Positions 34,639 to 42,938 of a stretch of 64,000 nt of DNA are shown piece after piece. Both the position numbers and the translations under genes were made by a program. The notes beneath the pieces are model-generated. The model made no database searches and was not told where the DNA came from. It worked only from the letters and a program-made list of their open reading frames with translations. Origin of the DNA: Enterovibrio norvegicus DSM 15893 (GTDB taxonomy: Bacteria; Pseudomonadota; Gammaproteobacteria; Enterobacterales; Vibrionaceae); assembly GCF_900115495.1 (NCBI RefSeq), contig NZ_FOWR01000006.1:62001-126000 (forward strand). The letters are read 5' to 3'. Position 1 is the stretch's first letter; each line of letters opens with the position of its first letter.

Positions 34639-34667
34639 AAAAAACGCAGCCTCTTTGGCTGCGTTCT
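34639..34667 (-). terminator. Terminator between convergent genes
   Basis: AACGCAGCC (34643-34651), loop TCTTT, GGCTGCGTT (34657-34665). On the minus strand it is followed by seven T, so it mainly serves the flavin reductase gene; on the plus strand the T-run is weak (TTCTCGTC). Confidence 0.85.
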
Positions 34668-34708
34668 CGTCATTCATAAATTGGGTTCTTAACGGTCACG
34701 AAAATGGG

Positions 34709-35350
34709 TTATTCATCGTCACCCAAACATCGCGTTGGCAGATCAGGTTTTGCATAAGCCAATCGCCCTAATCGCTGAGTCACGTGATAGGCATCTAACC
34801 CTGACACGGCGACGGTATCTAATGTCTCTATATCGATGTATCCATCTTCCATCACGGCGATGTCTTCCACAAAGATATCCGTGATTTCACCGATCACCAT
34901 GACGGTATCATTCACCGCCAAGGTCGTCATCTCCGCCACTTTAAGTGCATACGACAACGCACTTTCTTCGACAAATGGCGCGGTGATGCCCTCTCGAAAC
35001 TGCTCGCCTAGCCCGGTTGCATAAAACTCGGATGTTTCCGCATCGTAGCGTGCTGACGTTTGATGGGCCTGTTTCCAAAATGACGCTGAAACCTGGTTAA
35101 GTGTGTATACGCCAGTGGTTTCTATGTTCTCTAACGTATCGCGCGTGACGGAATGAGGCCGGATGATCATGCCCACTAATGGTGGATTCGCCCCGAGATG
35201 AAACACAGAGCTAACCATAGCCAAGTTCGTTATCCCTTCAGCACTCACTGTGCCAACAAGGTTTGCGCTTTTGAATCCGGATAGACTATTGATAAGCCGC
35301 GCTTTATAGCGGCGTTCTAACGCGCTTAAACGGCTTTCATTGAAATGCAT
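34709..35350 (-). CDS. Flavin reductase-like FMN-binding protein
   Basis: A 213-aa protein of the flavin-reductase/split-barrel type: NLVGTVSAEGITNLAMVSSVFHLGANPPLVG at 30-60 contains the FMN-binding strand pattern, followed by RPHSVTRDTLENIETTGVYTLN. Such proteins bind FMN and reduce it or act as oxidoreductases. The tail (residues 165-213) is acidic. Likely monocistronic. Confidence 0.85.
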   Translation of the reverse strand: MHFNESRLSALERRYKARLINSLSGFKSANLVGTVSAEGITNLAMVSSVFHLGANPPLVGMIIRPHSVTRDTLENIETTGVYTLNQVSASFWKQAHQTSARYDAETSEFYATGLGEQFREGITAPFVEESALSYALKVAEMTTLAVNDTVMVIGEITDIFVEDIAVMEDGYIDIETLDTVAVSGLDAYHVTQRLGRLAYAKPDLPTRCLGDDE

Positions 35351-35520
35351 GATGATGAATTCTCTTTGGGTATTAGAACAGAAGATATGGCAGTAATACC
35401 CTGAAAAGCGGGGATTCGATCATTTTATCGAGCATAAGTGCGTAATCGCCTGCATGATACCGTTTGAGAATTAACCTCATTCTTTCAATCAGTTAATCTA
35501 CAGCCGATGAATGAGTAAAA

Positions 35521-35548
35521 AGAGGGATGCTCGCAGCATCCCTAAAAT
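35521..35548 (-). terminator. Hairpin/terminator downstream of the lipase remnant
   Basis: AGGGATGC (35523-35530), loop TCGCA, GCATCCCT (35536-35543). On the minus strand it is followed by CTTTTT. It lies 84 bp after the lipase remnant's stop; 35351-35520 shows no gene. Confidence 0.65.
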
Positions 35549-35626
35549 CCATTGAAACATGAGAACACTTACATCCAAACAGCGCGGAGAAATGCCAAAT
35601 CAACGCTTCTCCACTGTGCTGTATAA

Positions 35627-36190
35627 CTACAGATCTTCTAGAAAGCTTGGAAACGAGTTTATGGCATACTCAACCTGCCATGTGAGAAGATCTAAGGTGT
35701 CATCTGTCCAATCGATGTAAAACAGAGAACGAAACGGAACAATGTCGTTATCGACGCTCACGAGATCGGCTGTATTAACGCGGAAAATAGGCTGTGACAA
35801 GAATTGGAGTTCTTCTTTTAGCGGCGTAGTGAAATGGCGAGAAAGTCCTGTATTGAGGAAAAACAGCGGTGTAAAACGATTTGCCGAGAGGTAGTACACA
35901 TCACCATAGAGTTTCGAATCCACGCCCAAAGTGTCTGCATCTTGCTGATAATCAAGATCTGATACCATCTCGCCTTCAAGGTTGAAGTTATCAATATTGA
36001 GCGCATTGCTGTACCACACGCTGTCATCTTGTCCCGACGCACGAAGTGCTGTTTTCACTTCTTCTAGCACCGAATTACCGAGGCCAGAAGCATCAAACAC
36101 TGTCGCAGGCTCGCCCGTAAGAATCGCTGCCGCAGCGGCAAGACCGCCACCGAGACTGTGGCCAGTGAAGTGAAAATAATTCTCTAACAA
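35627..36190 (-). pseudogene. 5'-truncated class-3-type lipase
   Basis: The 187-residue frame begins almost at the nucleophile elbow: FHFTGHSLGGGLAAAAAIL has GHSLGGG at residues 10-16. In class-3 lipases 100 or more residues, including the oxyanion-hole strand, precede it. Upstream the frame is closed by TGA and TAA within 20 bp, and the next 70 bp hold the start region of the divergent nucleoside-gate gene. Downstream parts (DLVSVDNDIVPF, with a likely catalytic Asp) are intact. The only start is TTG without a good ribosome-binding site, so I call it a broken gene. Confidence 0.65.
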
Positions 36191-36261
36191 AGAGACTTAT
36201 CAATTCGAAAATCTGATAACGTCACTAAAAAGGAAAAACAATCACACGCAGGGAGTACCGA

Positions 36262-37224
36262 ATGAACAAGGTGGTCGCGTTTTTTAAACGTACCGTTGTC
36301 GACAGCTTTAACGTATCAATGACACTATACAAAGTCATGATCCCAACCATCATCGTCGTGAAAATATTCCAAGAATTTGGTGGTGTGGTTTGGTTCTCTT
36401 CGCTTATTTCCCCGCTTATGGATGCGGTAGGTTTGCCGAGTGAAATGGGCATCGTCTGGGCAACAGCGATGCTGATCAATATCTATTCAAGCTTGGTGGT
36501 ATTGATCAACCTTGATGTTCCTATGACCGTCGCACAAGCCTCCATCTTAAGCTCCCTTATTTTGCTAGCGCATTCGATGCCAATTGAAACTGGGTTAGCA
36601 AAAAAATCGGGGATCTCAATCTGGTGGACATTATTGGTTCGTGTTGGCGGAGCCTATCTTCTAGGCTGGATTCTAAACCAACTCTACATGGCGACCGACG
36701 CACTTCAACAACCTGCAAACATGGTCTGGCAACCGAGCGGGACTGCAGATCCTTCTTTGCTAAATTGGGCACTCACCCAAGTTCAAAACTTGGTACTGGT
36801 ATTCGTTATCATCAATGTGTTGATCTTCACGCTCAATGTTCTCAAAGTGATTGGCGTCGAGAAGCTTATTGGCAAGGCACTCAGCCCCTTTCTTCGCTTA
36901 CTTGGTATCAGTAAGGAAGCGACAAACCTAACCTTGATTGGCATTACATTAGGCTTATCCTATGGCGGAGGGTTATTGATCAATGAGGCACAAAAAGGCC
37001 ACATTGCCCCTCGCGATATTTTCACTGCCATCACCTTACTTGGCCTTCTCCACAGCTTGATCGAAGACACCCTACTGATGCTGGTCATTGGCGCAGATTT
37101 CAACACCATTTTCTGGGGAAGACTGCTGTTTGCGCTGGTACTCGTTGGTATCATTTCTCGTGCAGCAAAACTGCTGGATGGCGGAAGCTATGAGAAATAC
37201 TTCTATCGTTCTGTTGCAAATTAG
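36262..37224 (+). CDS. Nucleoside-recognition (Gate) domain membrane protein
   Basis: A 320-aa inner-membrane protein with about 8 hydrophobic helices and two Gate-like halves: MIPTIIVVKIFQEFGGVVWF...MDAVGLPSEMG at the N-terminal half and LRLLGISKEATNLTLIGITLGLSYGGG in the other. The family (PF07670) includes spore maturation SpmA/B and Na+/nucleoside transporters, but members like this have no defined substrate. GGGAG stands 6 nt before ATG. A 13-bp tandem repeat and a terminator follow. Confidence 0.85.
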   Translation: MNKVVAFFKRTVVDSFNVSMTLYKVMIPTIIVVKIFQEFGGVVWFSSLISPLMDAVGLPSEMGIVWATAMLINIYSSLVVLINLDVPMTVAQASILSSLILLAHSMPIETGLAKKSGISIWWTLLVRVGGAYLLGWILNQLYMATDALQQPANMVWQPSGTADPSLLNWALTQVQNLVLVFVIINVLIFTLNVLKVIGVEKLIGKALSPFLRLLGISKEATNLTLIGITLGLSYGGGLLINEAQKGHIAPRDIFTAITLLGLLHSLIEDTLLMLVIGADFNTIFWGRLLFALVLVGIISRAAKLLDGGSYEKYFYRSVAN

Positions 37225-37241
37225 CGAAGTATCAATATAAA

Positions 37242-37274
37242 CAACGATGCTAAACAACGAAGCTAAGCAGCGAA
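37242..37274. repeat. 13-bp imperfect tandem repeat after a stop codon
   Basis: CAACGATGCTAAA (37242-37254), CAACGAAGCTAAG (37255-37267) and a partial CAGCGAA (37268-37274), between the stop of the membrane protein gene and its terminator. Confidence 0.8.
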
Positions 37275-37299
37275 AAAAACCGCCTCATGGGCGGTTTTT
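37273..37299 (+). terminator. Bidirectional terminator
   Basis: AAAAAACCGCC (to 37284), loop TCATG, GGCGGTTTTT (37290-37299). It separates the membrane protein gene (+) and phnP (-). Confidence 0.9.
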
Positions 37300-37331
37300 A
37301 ATGTGTCTCATGCACACTCAAATGGAGGACA

Positions 37332-38093
37332 CTAACGAATCTCCATGCCTTCCCTACCTACTTCAAGCCAGTCTGGTGTGCCGTGCTTCATAAACCAGGC
37401 ATCAAGTTCATGCCCTATGTGCGTGGCAATCATTTCTTTCGGCTGAAGTTTTTTGTAGATCTCATTTGCAGTTGCCAATCCGCCATGATTTGCATCGTCC
37501 TCAGCGGTTACAGAGCTACAATCCAACACCACAGCGTGCAGTTGTTCCTGACTCAGCAGAATGTCCATGCTGCTTGTTGGCAAACCGTTGGTATCCGTTA
37601 GGTATGCGTATCGCTTGTTCGCAAACTCAAAAATAAAACCGAACGTGATACGTGAATGATGCATATGTAAAGGCACGATGCGCAGGCCATTCACCGTGAA
37701 TAATTCCCCGTGACGAAGGATAGGCTTGAACTGCAAACAGCCTGGGTGTTTGAGTAGGTCTGCGCAACCTGAAGGATCGTCCGGGCACCACACAGGAATA
37801 AGCGGTGGATTACCCCACCTTAGGTGGAAGAAGCCCTGAACGTGATCCACGTGAAAATGGGTTAACAAAAAACCATTATAGGTACCCGCAGGAAATCGAG
37901 CGTGCAAATCCATAAGCCCAGCATCTATAAGCAGCCTTTCTTTACTGCTTCCCCTTCCCCATTCAATCATCGCACTGCTGGGTTTTCTTTCAAACGCGGG
38001 TTGTCGCCTTGCACGATCACATGCAGAGCACTCGCAGCCATAGAGCGGAACGCCGCCAGCGGCTCCGGTTCCAAGCAGAGTCAACTTGAGCAT
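37332..38093 (-). CDS. phnP: PhnP-type phosphoribosyl cyclic phosphodiesterase
   Basis: A 253-aa metallo-beta-lactamase-fold phosphodiesterase close to E. coli PhnP: structural zinc cysteines CECSAC (Cys20, Cys22, Cys25), metal site HFHVDH at 79-84, LRWG, HPGCLQF, SRITFGFIFE and DCSS all in order. In phosphonate breakdown PhnP opens the cyclic phosphoribosyl intermediate. No other phn gene (C-P lyase phnG-M) is in the window, so this is either a scattered pathway gene or acts on another cyclic phosphate. Confidence 0.9.
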   Translation of the reverse strand: MLKLTLLGTGAAGGVPLYGCECSACDRARRQPAFERKPSSAMIEWGRGSSKERLLIDAGLMDLHARFPAGTYNGFLLTHFHVDHVQGFFHLRWGNPPLIPVWCPDDPSGCADLLKHPGCLQFKPILRHGELFTVNGLRIVPLHMHHSRITFGFIFEFANKRYAYLTDTNGLPTSSMDILLSQEQLHAVVLDCSSVTAEDDANHGGLATANEIYKKLQPKEMIATHIGHELDAWFMKHGTPDWLEVGREGMEIR

Positions 38094-38449
38094 TACGTTG
38101 TGTTCCCTAACCTAAATTACTGATGGAATGACAACGAAATTCCATGAATCGCCGTCCTATTCTTATGTTTTCTGTCTAACGTCCTGTAACAAACGCAGCC
38201 TGTGGCGACAACGAACGTTCGAACTTGCTAATAAACTAAAAATGACATAACAACACAAATGACATGCGAAACCTGTTGCAAAAACGAGCGTCGCGTTAAA
38301 TAGATCTTCTCGGCCACTTTTTTCCAATTTTCTAGGCAGGTGTTTGTGACTATTAAGGATTTGCAGGATGATATTTTACAAAAACGTAACGTTTGTACGT
38401 AAAAGAATGAGGAGAATACGTTAGAAGAAATCGACAGAGCTAACGCGCA
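38094..38449. other. Intergenic region without a recognised gene
   Basis: AT-rich. It contains a near-palindrome ACAAAAACGTAACGTTTGT (38379-38397), a possible operator. A tiny frame (38368-38424, 18 codons after AGG) overlaps it and is not credible as a gene. Confidence 0.5.
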
Positions 38450-38761
38450 TTAATACTCAACGTTGATAACCACATCATAGGGTGTTTCGAGTGTTACTTG
38501 GTCGCCAAATTTAACAAGGGTTTCAAGCGCCAAGACCACGCCAGAAAATTGTGTTTTCTTATGTTCAATCATATCTTTCCAAATGTCATCGAGACGCAAC
38601 TTCCGGATATCATTAAACCCTTCAAGTTCAACTGTTAAGCAATAGTGCCACGCATCACCATGCCCTGACGCTTGGTAATCTGTACCAGGATTCCCAATGG
38701 AGCGCTTAGAAATCACTTCAACATCAAAATTCGTAAGATACTGTTCTTTCCATGAATGCAT
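38450..38761 (-). CDS. Conserved hypothetical protein (103 aa)
   Basis: A soluble 103-aa protein I do not recognise. It begins MHSWKEQYLTNFDVEVISKR and has a central GHGDAWHYCLTVEL segment; the second half is mixed helix and strand. ATG 38761 has AGGAG at 6 nt, which decides the start against the longer frame (38824). It stands alone upstream of the chitinase terminator. Confidence 0.6.
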   Translation of the reverse strand: MHSWKEQYLTNFDVEVISKRSIGNPGTDYQASGHGDAWHYCLTVELEGFNDIRKLRLDDIWKDMIEHKKTQFSGVVLALETLVKFGDQVTLETPYDVVINVEY

Positions 38762-38851
38762 ACGCAGCTCCTGATCAGTTGTTGTTGAAATCATAGTCAA
38801 CATGTTGATTAAGCGATGGAACATCCCCTCTACAATGAGACATAAAAACGA

Positions 38852-38876
38852 AAACGGGAGCAGAGCTCCCGTTTCG
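38852..38876 (-). terminator. Terminator of the chitinase gene
   Basis: Stem AAACGGGAGC / GCTCCCGTTT (38852-38874, loop AGA). On the minus strand it is followed by TCGTTTTTATG. It lies 38 nt after the chitinase stop. Confidence 0.8.
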
Positions 38877-38911
38877 GTTCATTCACGCATCATCGCGAGA
38901 ATTGGTTCGAT

Positions 38912-41458
38912 TTACTGTGCTGCATTCATCGCATCCAGTTTGTCGCCTACCGGACCAGAAAAGTTATAACCGTCATGCTGATCCCAGTTGATAGACCACG
39001 TCATCACACCGCCATAGTTCGGGTAATTAAACGCAGGGACAACCGTGCCACACGATGTGCCTTTGGTTAAGCAATCTAAAGCATCCAGAATGTTCTGCGT
39101 GGGTGCTTGACCAGAATTTGCAGAGCTTGGGCCTGAGGGCAAGCCGATCGCAACTTGATCATCACGTAATGGTTCAAACATTTGACCGTTCGCAAGTTCA
39201 AAGCCTTCAATCAACATTTTGGATTGCGCGACCATCATGTCCACTGACCCTTCCGGCGCTGCACCAGGCAGATACGGGTTAGGCATACCGCCATTGTTGT
39301 AAAGCTGAACATGAAGCAGATCTAATGTGTCACGAAGTTCATTGATCAGGGGAATGTATGCCCCCCAGATACCGCTGAACGCAACCATACCACCTTGAAC
39401 ATACGGGTGTTCTGGTGCCATCGTCAGGTACATATCACCGCCCATGTTCGCTTCAATCTGTTTTAACGCACCCGGTAAACGCGCTTGGATTTGCGAACCG
39501 TGAAGCAGGTTAGATCCGCTCTCTAAATCAATGTCTAAGCCGTCAAAGCCCCACTCTTTCACGATGTCGGTAAGACTCGATACAAAGTTCGCTTCATCCA
39601 CGTCATTGTTCAACGTAATCGTGCCTTCAGCGCCACCCAACGACAGCACGAACACTTTACCTTGCGCTTGAAGCGCTGCCATGTCTTGCTTAAAGCGTTG
39701 TGGATCTAACGCAGGACAATCACTGTAGATGTCGCCGCTGTAGAGATTGAAGTGCACCGTACCATCGCTATTGCGGTCATTTTCAGCAAACGCAATATCA
39801 ACAATATCCCACGCATCTGACATTTCGCTCAGGTTCATCGGACAACCCGCACCATTCACAAAGTTATGCCAGTAACCGATCAGCTTGTGTTTCACGGCAG
39901 ATTGCTCAAACACTTTGACGGTCACACCGTCCGTGGTGACGGTAAGACCATTACTGTCTGTCGCCAGTGCTGACACAGAATAGCTACCAATTGCGCCAGG
40001 CGTCCAAACGGCATCGTATGGCGATGTTGTGTCGGTCGCGACAACCGAACCGTTCACCATAAAGTCGACTTTAGATACTGCACCATTCAACGAACTGGCT
40101 TCTGCTGCAAGCGTGACAGCCTTGCCTAAGCCCACCGTTGTGCCCGCAGAAGGCGACGTTAAGCTCGCGACCAAAGATTGGTCACTCACGCTCACCAACA
40201 CGCCCGCATCACCGGTGTTGCCTTCATTATCAGTGGCAATCGCCGTTAAGCTGACATTGCCCTTGCCTGCTGCTAACCAATCCACACTATATGGGGCGAC
40301 AGTATCTATTCCTAGGCTCTGGCCTGCCGCAAAAAACTCGACCCCATCAACACTGCCGTCAGCATCTGTTGCATCAACCGCGACATTCACCGTTTCGCCA
40401 GCAAGCACTGTTGCGTTGTCCGTAGGTGATGTAAACGTCACCGTTGGTACGATGGCGCAAATGCCCAATTCGGTCCAAGCATCTTGCCAGTGCGCGCCCA
40501 CATTCGGCTCATACGCCCATGCTGCATCCGATGAACACCAACCTGCCACATCACACTGATATTTGTAATTCGCGTTCTGAACAATATCGCCCGCCGAATA
40601 CGCCGTACCTGCTTTGTAAGTCGGTACGCCAGCGCAACCGCCACCCACCGAAGTACCCGCGACAGCAACGGTGACCTCACCAGACCATGAAGATAAGTTG
40701 TCTTGATCTGTTGCCTTCGCTTTGAACGTGTGTGCCCCCTCGGCAGCATCCCAGATGGCTTCATACGGCGCCGTGGTGTCAGAGCTGATAACGGCGTTGT
40801 CGACGTAAAAATCAACACGCGCTATTGGCCCATCTGCATCCACTGCATTGGCGGTAACAAGTACTTGATCGCCAGCTTTGATCTGAGCGCCAGACGTTGG
40901 GTTGGTTAAATCGACAGAAGGTGGCACACCGACCGTTTGTGATACCACAGAAACACTGACTTCATCCGAACGACTTGCGCCTTCGTTGTCCGTCACCACA
41001 GCTGTGACAATGAAATCGCCTTGCTCTGCTGTCCAAGTCAGTTGGTAAGGGGCTTTTGATACCACGCCTAAGCTGACATCGTTAAGTAGGAACGCAACAT
41101 CAGACACAGACCCGTCGCTGTCGGAAGCAGATGCAGAGACAGTGATGACATCACCTTCGGTAAATTGGGCATTGTTCAGCGGAGAGTTAACAGACACAGA
41201 AGGCGGTTGATTTTCGCCCGTTGAATCACATTGGCCGAGCGCTTCCCACTCTTGCCATGGGCCCGAATGATCGGCAGGGTTATTGCCTGTCGTCCACCAG
41301 TTTGCCTTGTACGCATCTCCTTGATGCGCGACTTCTGTACCGCTGGTATAGATTGCGCCGCTTTCCCATGAAGGAAGGGAGTTACAATCCACAGCCCACG
41401 CAGGGAATGCAGCAGCAATACTTAGCGTGACCGCGGAGTAGAGTAACGGTTTGTGCAT
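38912..41458 (-). CDS. Secreted multidomain GH18 chitinase
   Basis: An 848-aa exported enzyme. Order of parts (ATG 41458 = 1): signal peptide 1-22; CBM5/12-type chitin-binding module 24-77 (aromatic WW and WQEW, bracketed by Cys); Ig-like domains 85-173 and 179-266; second chitin-binding module 275-334 with extra cysteines; Ig-like domains 338-424 and 430-516; GH18 barrel 524-845 with catalytic Glu646 in FDGLDIDLE. The four Ig-like domains are closely similar repeats (PP-V-L-SP...DADG). The catalytic domain is of the vibrio ChiA-1 type in my judgement. ATG 41458 has AAGGAAA at 8 nt; the frame start at 41476 is TTG. Degrades chitin outside the cell. Confidence 0.92.
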   Translation of the reverse strand: MHKPLLYSAVTLSIAAAFPAWAVDCNSLPSWESGAIYTSGTEVAHQGDAYKANWWTTGNNPADHSGPWQEWEALGQCDSTGENQPPSVSVNSPLNNAQFTEGDVITVSASASDSDGSVSDVAFLLNDVSLGVVSKAPYQLTWTAEQGDFIVTAVVTDNEGASRSDEVSVSVVSQTVGVPPSVDLTNPTSGAQIKAGDQVLVTANAVDADGPIARVDFYVDNAVISSDTTAPYEAIWDAAEGAHTFKAKATDQDNLSSWSGEVTVAVAGTSVGGGCAGVPTYKAGTAYSAGDIVQNANYKYQCDVAGWCSSDAAWAYEPNVGAHWQDAWTELGICAIVPTVTFTSPTDNATVLAGETVNVAVDATDADGSVDGVEFFAAGQSLGIDTVAPYSVDWLAAGKGNVSLTAIATDNEGNTGDAGVLVSVSDQSLVASLTSPSAGTTVGLGKAVTLAAEASSLNGAVSKVDFMVNGSVVATDTTSPYDAVWTPGAIGSYSVSALATDSNGLTVTTDGVTVKVFEQSAVKHKLIGYWHNFVNGAGCPMNLSEMSDAWDIVDIAFAENDRNSDGTVHFNLYSGDIYSDCPALDPQRFKQDMAALQAQGKVFVLSLGGAEGTITLNNDVDEANFVSSLTDIVKEWGFDGLDIDLESGSNLLHGSQIQARLPGALKQIEANMGGDMYLTMAPEHPYVQGGMVAFSGIWGAYIPLINELRDTLDLLHVQLYNNGGMPNPYLPGAAPEGSVDMMVAQSKMLIEGFELANGQMFEPLRDDQVAIGLPSGPSSANSGQAPTQNILDALDCLTKGTSCGTVVPAFNYPNYGGVMTWSINWDQHDGYNFSGPVGDKLDAMNAAQ

Positions 41459-41742
41459 GATGAATTTCCTTATCAATGTAGGGTTGAGGGATTTCCACTT
41501 TATTTACATCTTGAAATATCCCTTACTCATCATCAGTAAGTTCCACCGTTTGTACCAATTTAACTCAATGATATTTATCGACAATTACTGGAGCCTCGCA
41601 AAATGGGGCTCAGCGACTTGAAAGCCTCATTGTGAAATCTGAGACAACATCACCTTTTTCTTTTCCCATTCTCAAACGCAGCACTGATCAAACCCCACTT
41701 CATAGATTATCTATTTAAAAGCGAGGAATTTTTCCGTGACTG

Positions 41743-42843
41743 ATGAGTGAGTACTTGATGGAAAAAAAACAGAGATCACGCAGAGGAAGGTTCAGTTTGT
41801 CCACGCTGACTTCGCTGTTACTGGTGATCGCCTCATATTTCACATCGACGACCGTGCTTTTTGCATCAACGCTTCCAAAGCATGATGTCGAAAAAGAGCC
41901 CACTACGTGGCGTTTTGGATTGGAAGAGATCGAAGGATCGCTTCAGCACATCTACGCCAAAGCGTTTAAAAAACGTATCGAAGAGAAAACTCAAGGCGCG
42001 ATTGACGTTGATATCTATTCTTATGGCACATTGGGAGAATCAGAAGATCTGACCAACTTAACCGCGCAAGGCACGGTACAACTCGCCCATGCCTCTACCG
42101 GTATTTTGGGGAAACGCATTCCCGAAATGCAGGTGTTCACTTTGCCGTATTTGTTGTCTCATGACGGTCAACGAAACAAACGCATTCTCAGCTCAAACTC
42201 GACGCTTTATGGCGTATTAGGGAATGCGCTGATAGACCAAAATTTGCGGCTATTAACGTTATACAGTGAAGGTGACATGGTCTGGACGACCAATGAACTG
42301 ATCCGGCATCCTCGCGATTTTGATGCGTTCAAAATGCGTGTCATGAGTGCCCCCCTAAACATTGATACTTTTCGATTGTATGGCGCCGACCCTGTGTCAC
42401 TCCCCTATTCAGAGATCTACAGCGCGCTTCAGTCTTATCGTGTAGATGGACAGAGCAACCCCATCTTTGCCATTGAAGAAATGCGATTTTACGAAGTAAC
42501 GGATTACATGATTTGGTCAGGTCAGCAGAAATTCATCACGTCGATCATCGCCAATCAAGCGTGGTATTTACGCCTACCCGCGGACCAAAAAAAAGCGCTA
42601 CGAAGTACCATCACCGAAATGACAGACATCATCCATGAACGCCAAGAAGCACTCAATCATTCGCAACTCAACACCATTAAACGTGAAAAGCCAGACATGG
42701 TGATGTTAACGCTGAACAGCCAACAAAAACGAGCGTTCAAGCAACGCGCAAAGCCTGTGCGAGAGAAATATATAGAGATGACGGGAAAGCAAGGAAAACG
42801 ATTGCTAGAAGCCCTTGAAAAGGCCTTTGATACCGGACCATGA
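41743..42843 (+). CDS. TRAP-transporter-type substrate-binding protein (DctP family), orphan
   Basis: A 366-aa periplasmic solute-binding protein of the DctP family. A signal-anchor/signal peptide lies at 17-42, then the typical WRFGLEEIEGSLQHIYAKAFK, IDVDIYSYGTLGESEDL, QLAHASTGILG and FKMRVMSAPLNIDTFRLYGA (family Arg for carboxylate binding). The DctQ and DctM membrane subunits are not nearby. The upstream 280 bp (41459-41742) carries no gene. Start is uncertain: ATG 41743 or ATG 41758 (MEKKQRS). Ligand is probably an organic acid. Confidence 0.85.
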   Translation: MSEYLMEKKQRSRRGRFSLSTLTSLLLVIASYFTSTTVLFASTLPKHDVEKEPTTWRFGLEEIEGSLQHIYAKAFKKRIEEKTQGAIDVDIYSYGTLGESEDLTNLTAQGTVQLAHASTGILGKRIPEMQVFTLPYLLSHDGQRNKRILSSNSTLYGVLGNALIDQNLRLLTLYSEGDMVWTTNELIRHPRDFDAFKMRVMSAPLNIDTFRLYGADPVSLPYSEIYSALQSYRVDGQSNPIFAIEEMRFYEVTDYMIWSGQQKFITSIIANQAWYLRLPADQKKALRSTITEMTDIIHERQEALNHSQLNTIKREKPDMVMLTLNSQQKRAFKQRAKPVREKYIEMTGKQGKRLLEALEKAFDTGP

Positions 42844-42938
42844 AGGAACAAGCTTGCAGAAAAAGTCCCCCTCTTTTTCGAGGAGGACATGTGTATTTTA
42901 TCGGATCACAGAGTCACGCAACTTAACGTTGAAGAAAT

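Noticed and set aside
38368-38424. 18-codon frame after an AGG
   Set aside because: Very short, basic without pattern, and overlaps a palindrome that better explains the site.
41459-41742. c-di-GMP (GEMM) riboswitch before chitinase or TRAP protein
   Set aside because: Looked for the GEMM core and tetraloop receptor pattern on both strands; not found. The bcs and EIIC-EAL leaders were also negative.
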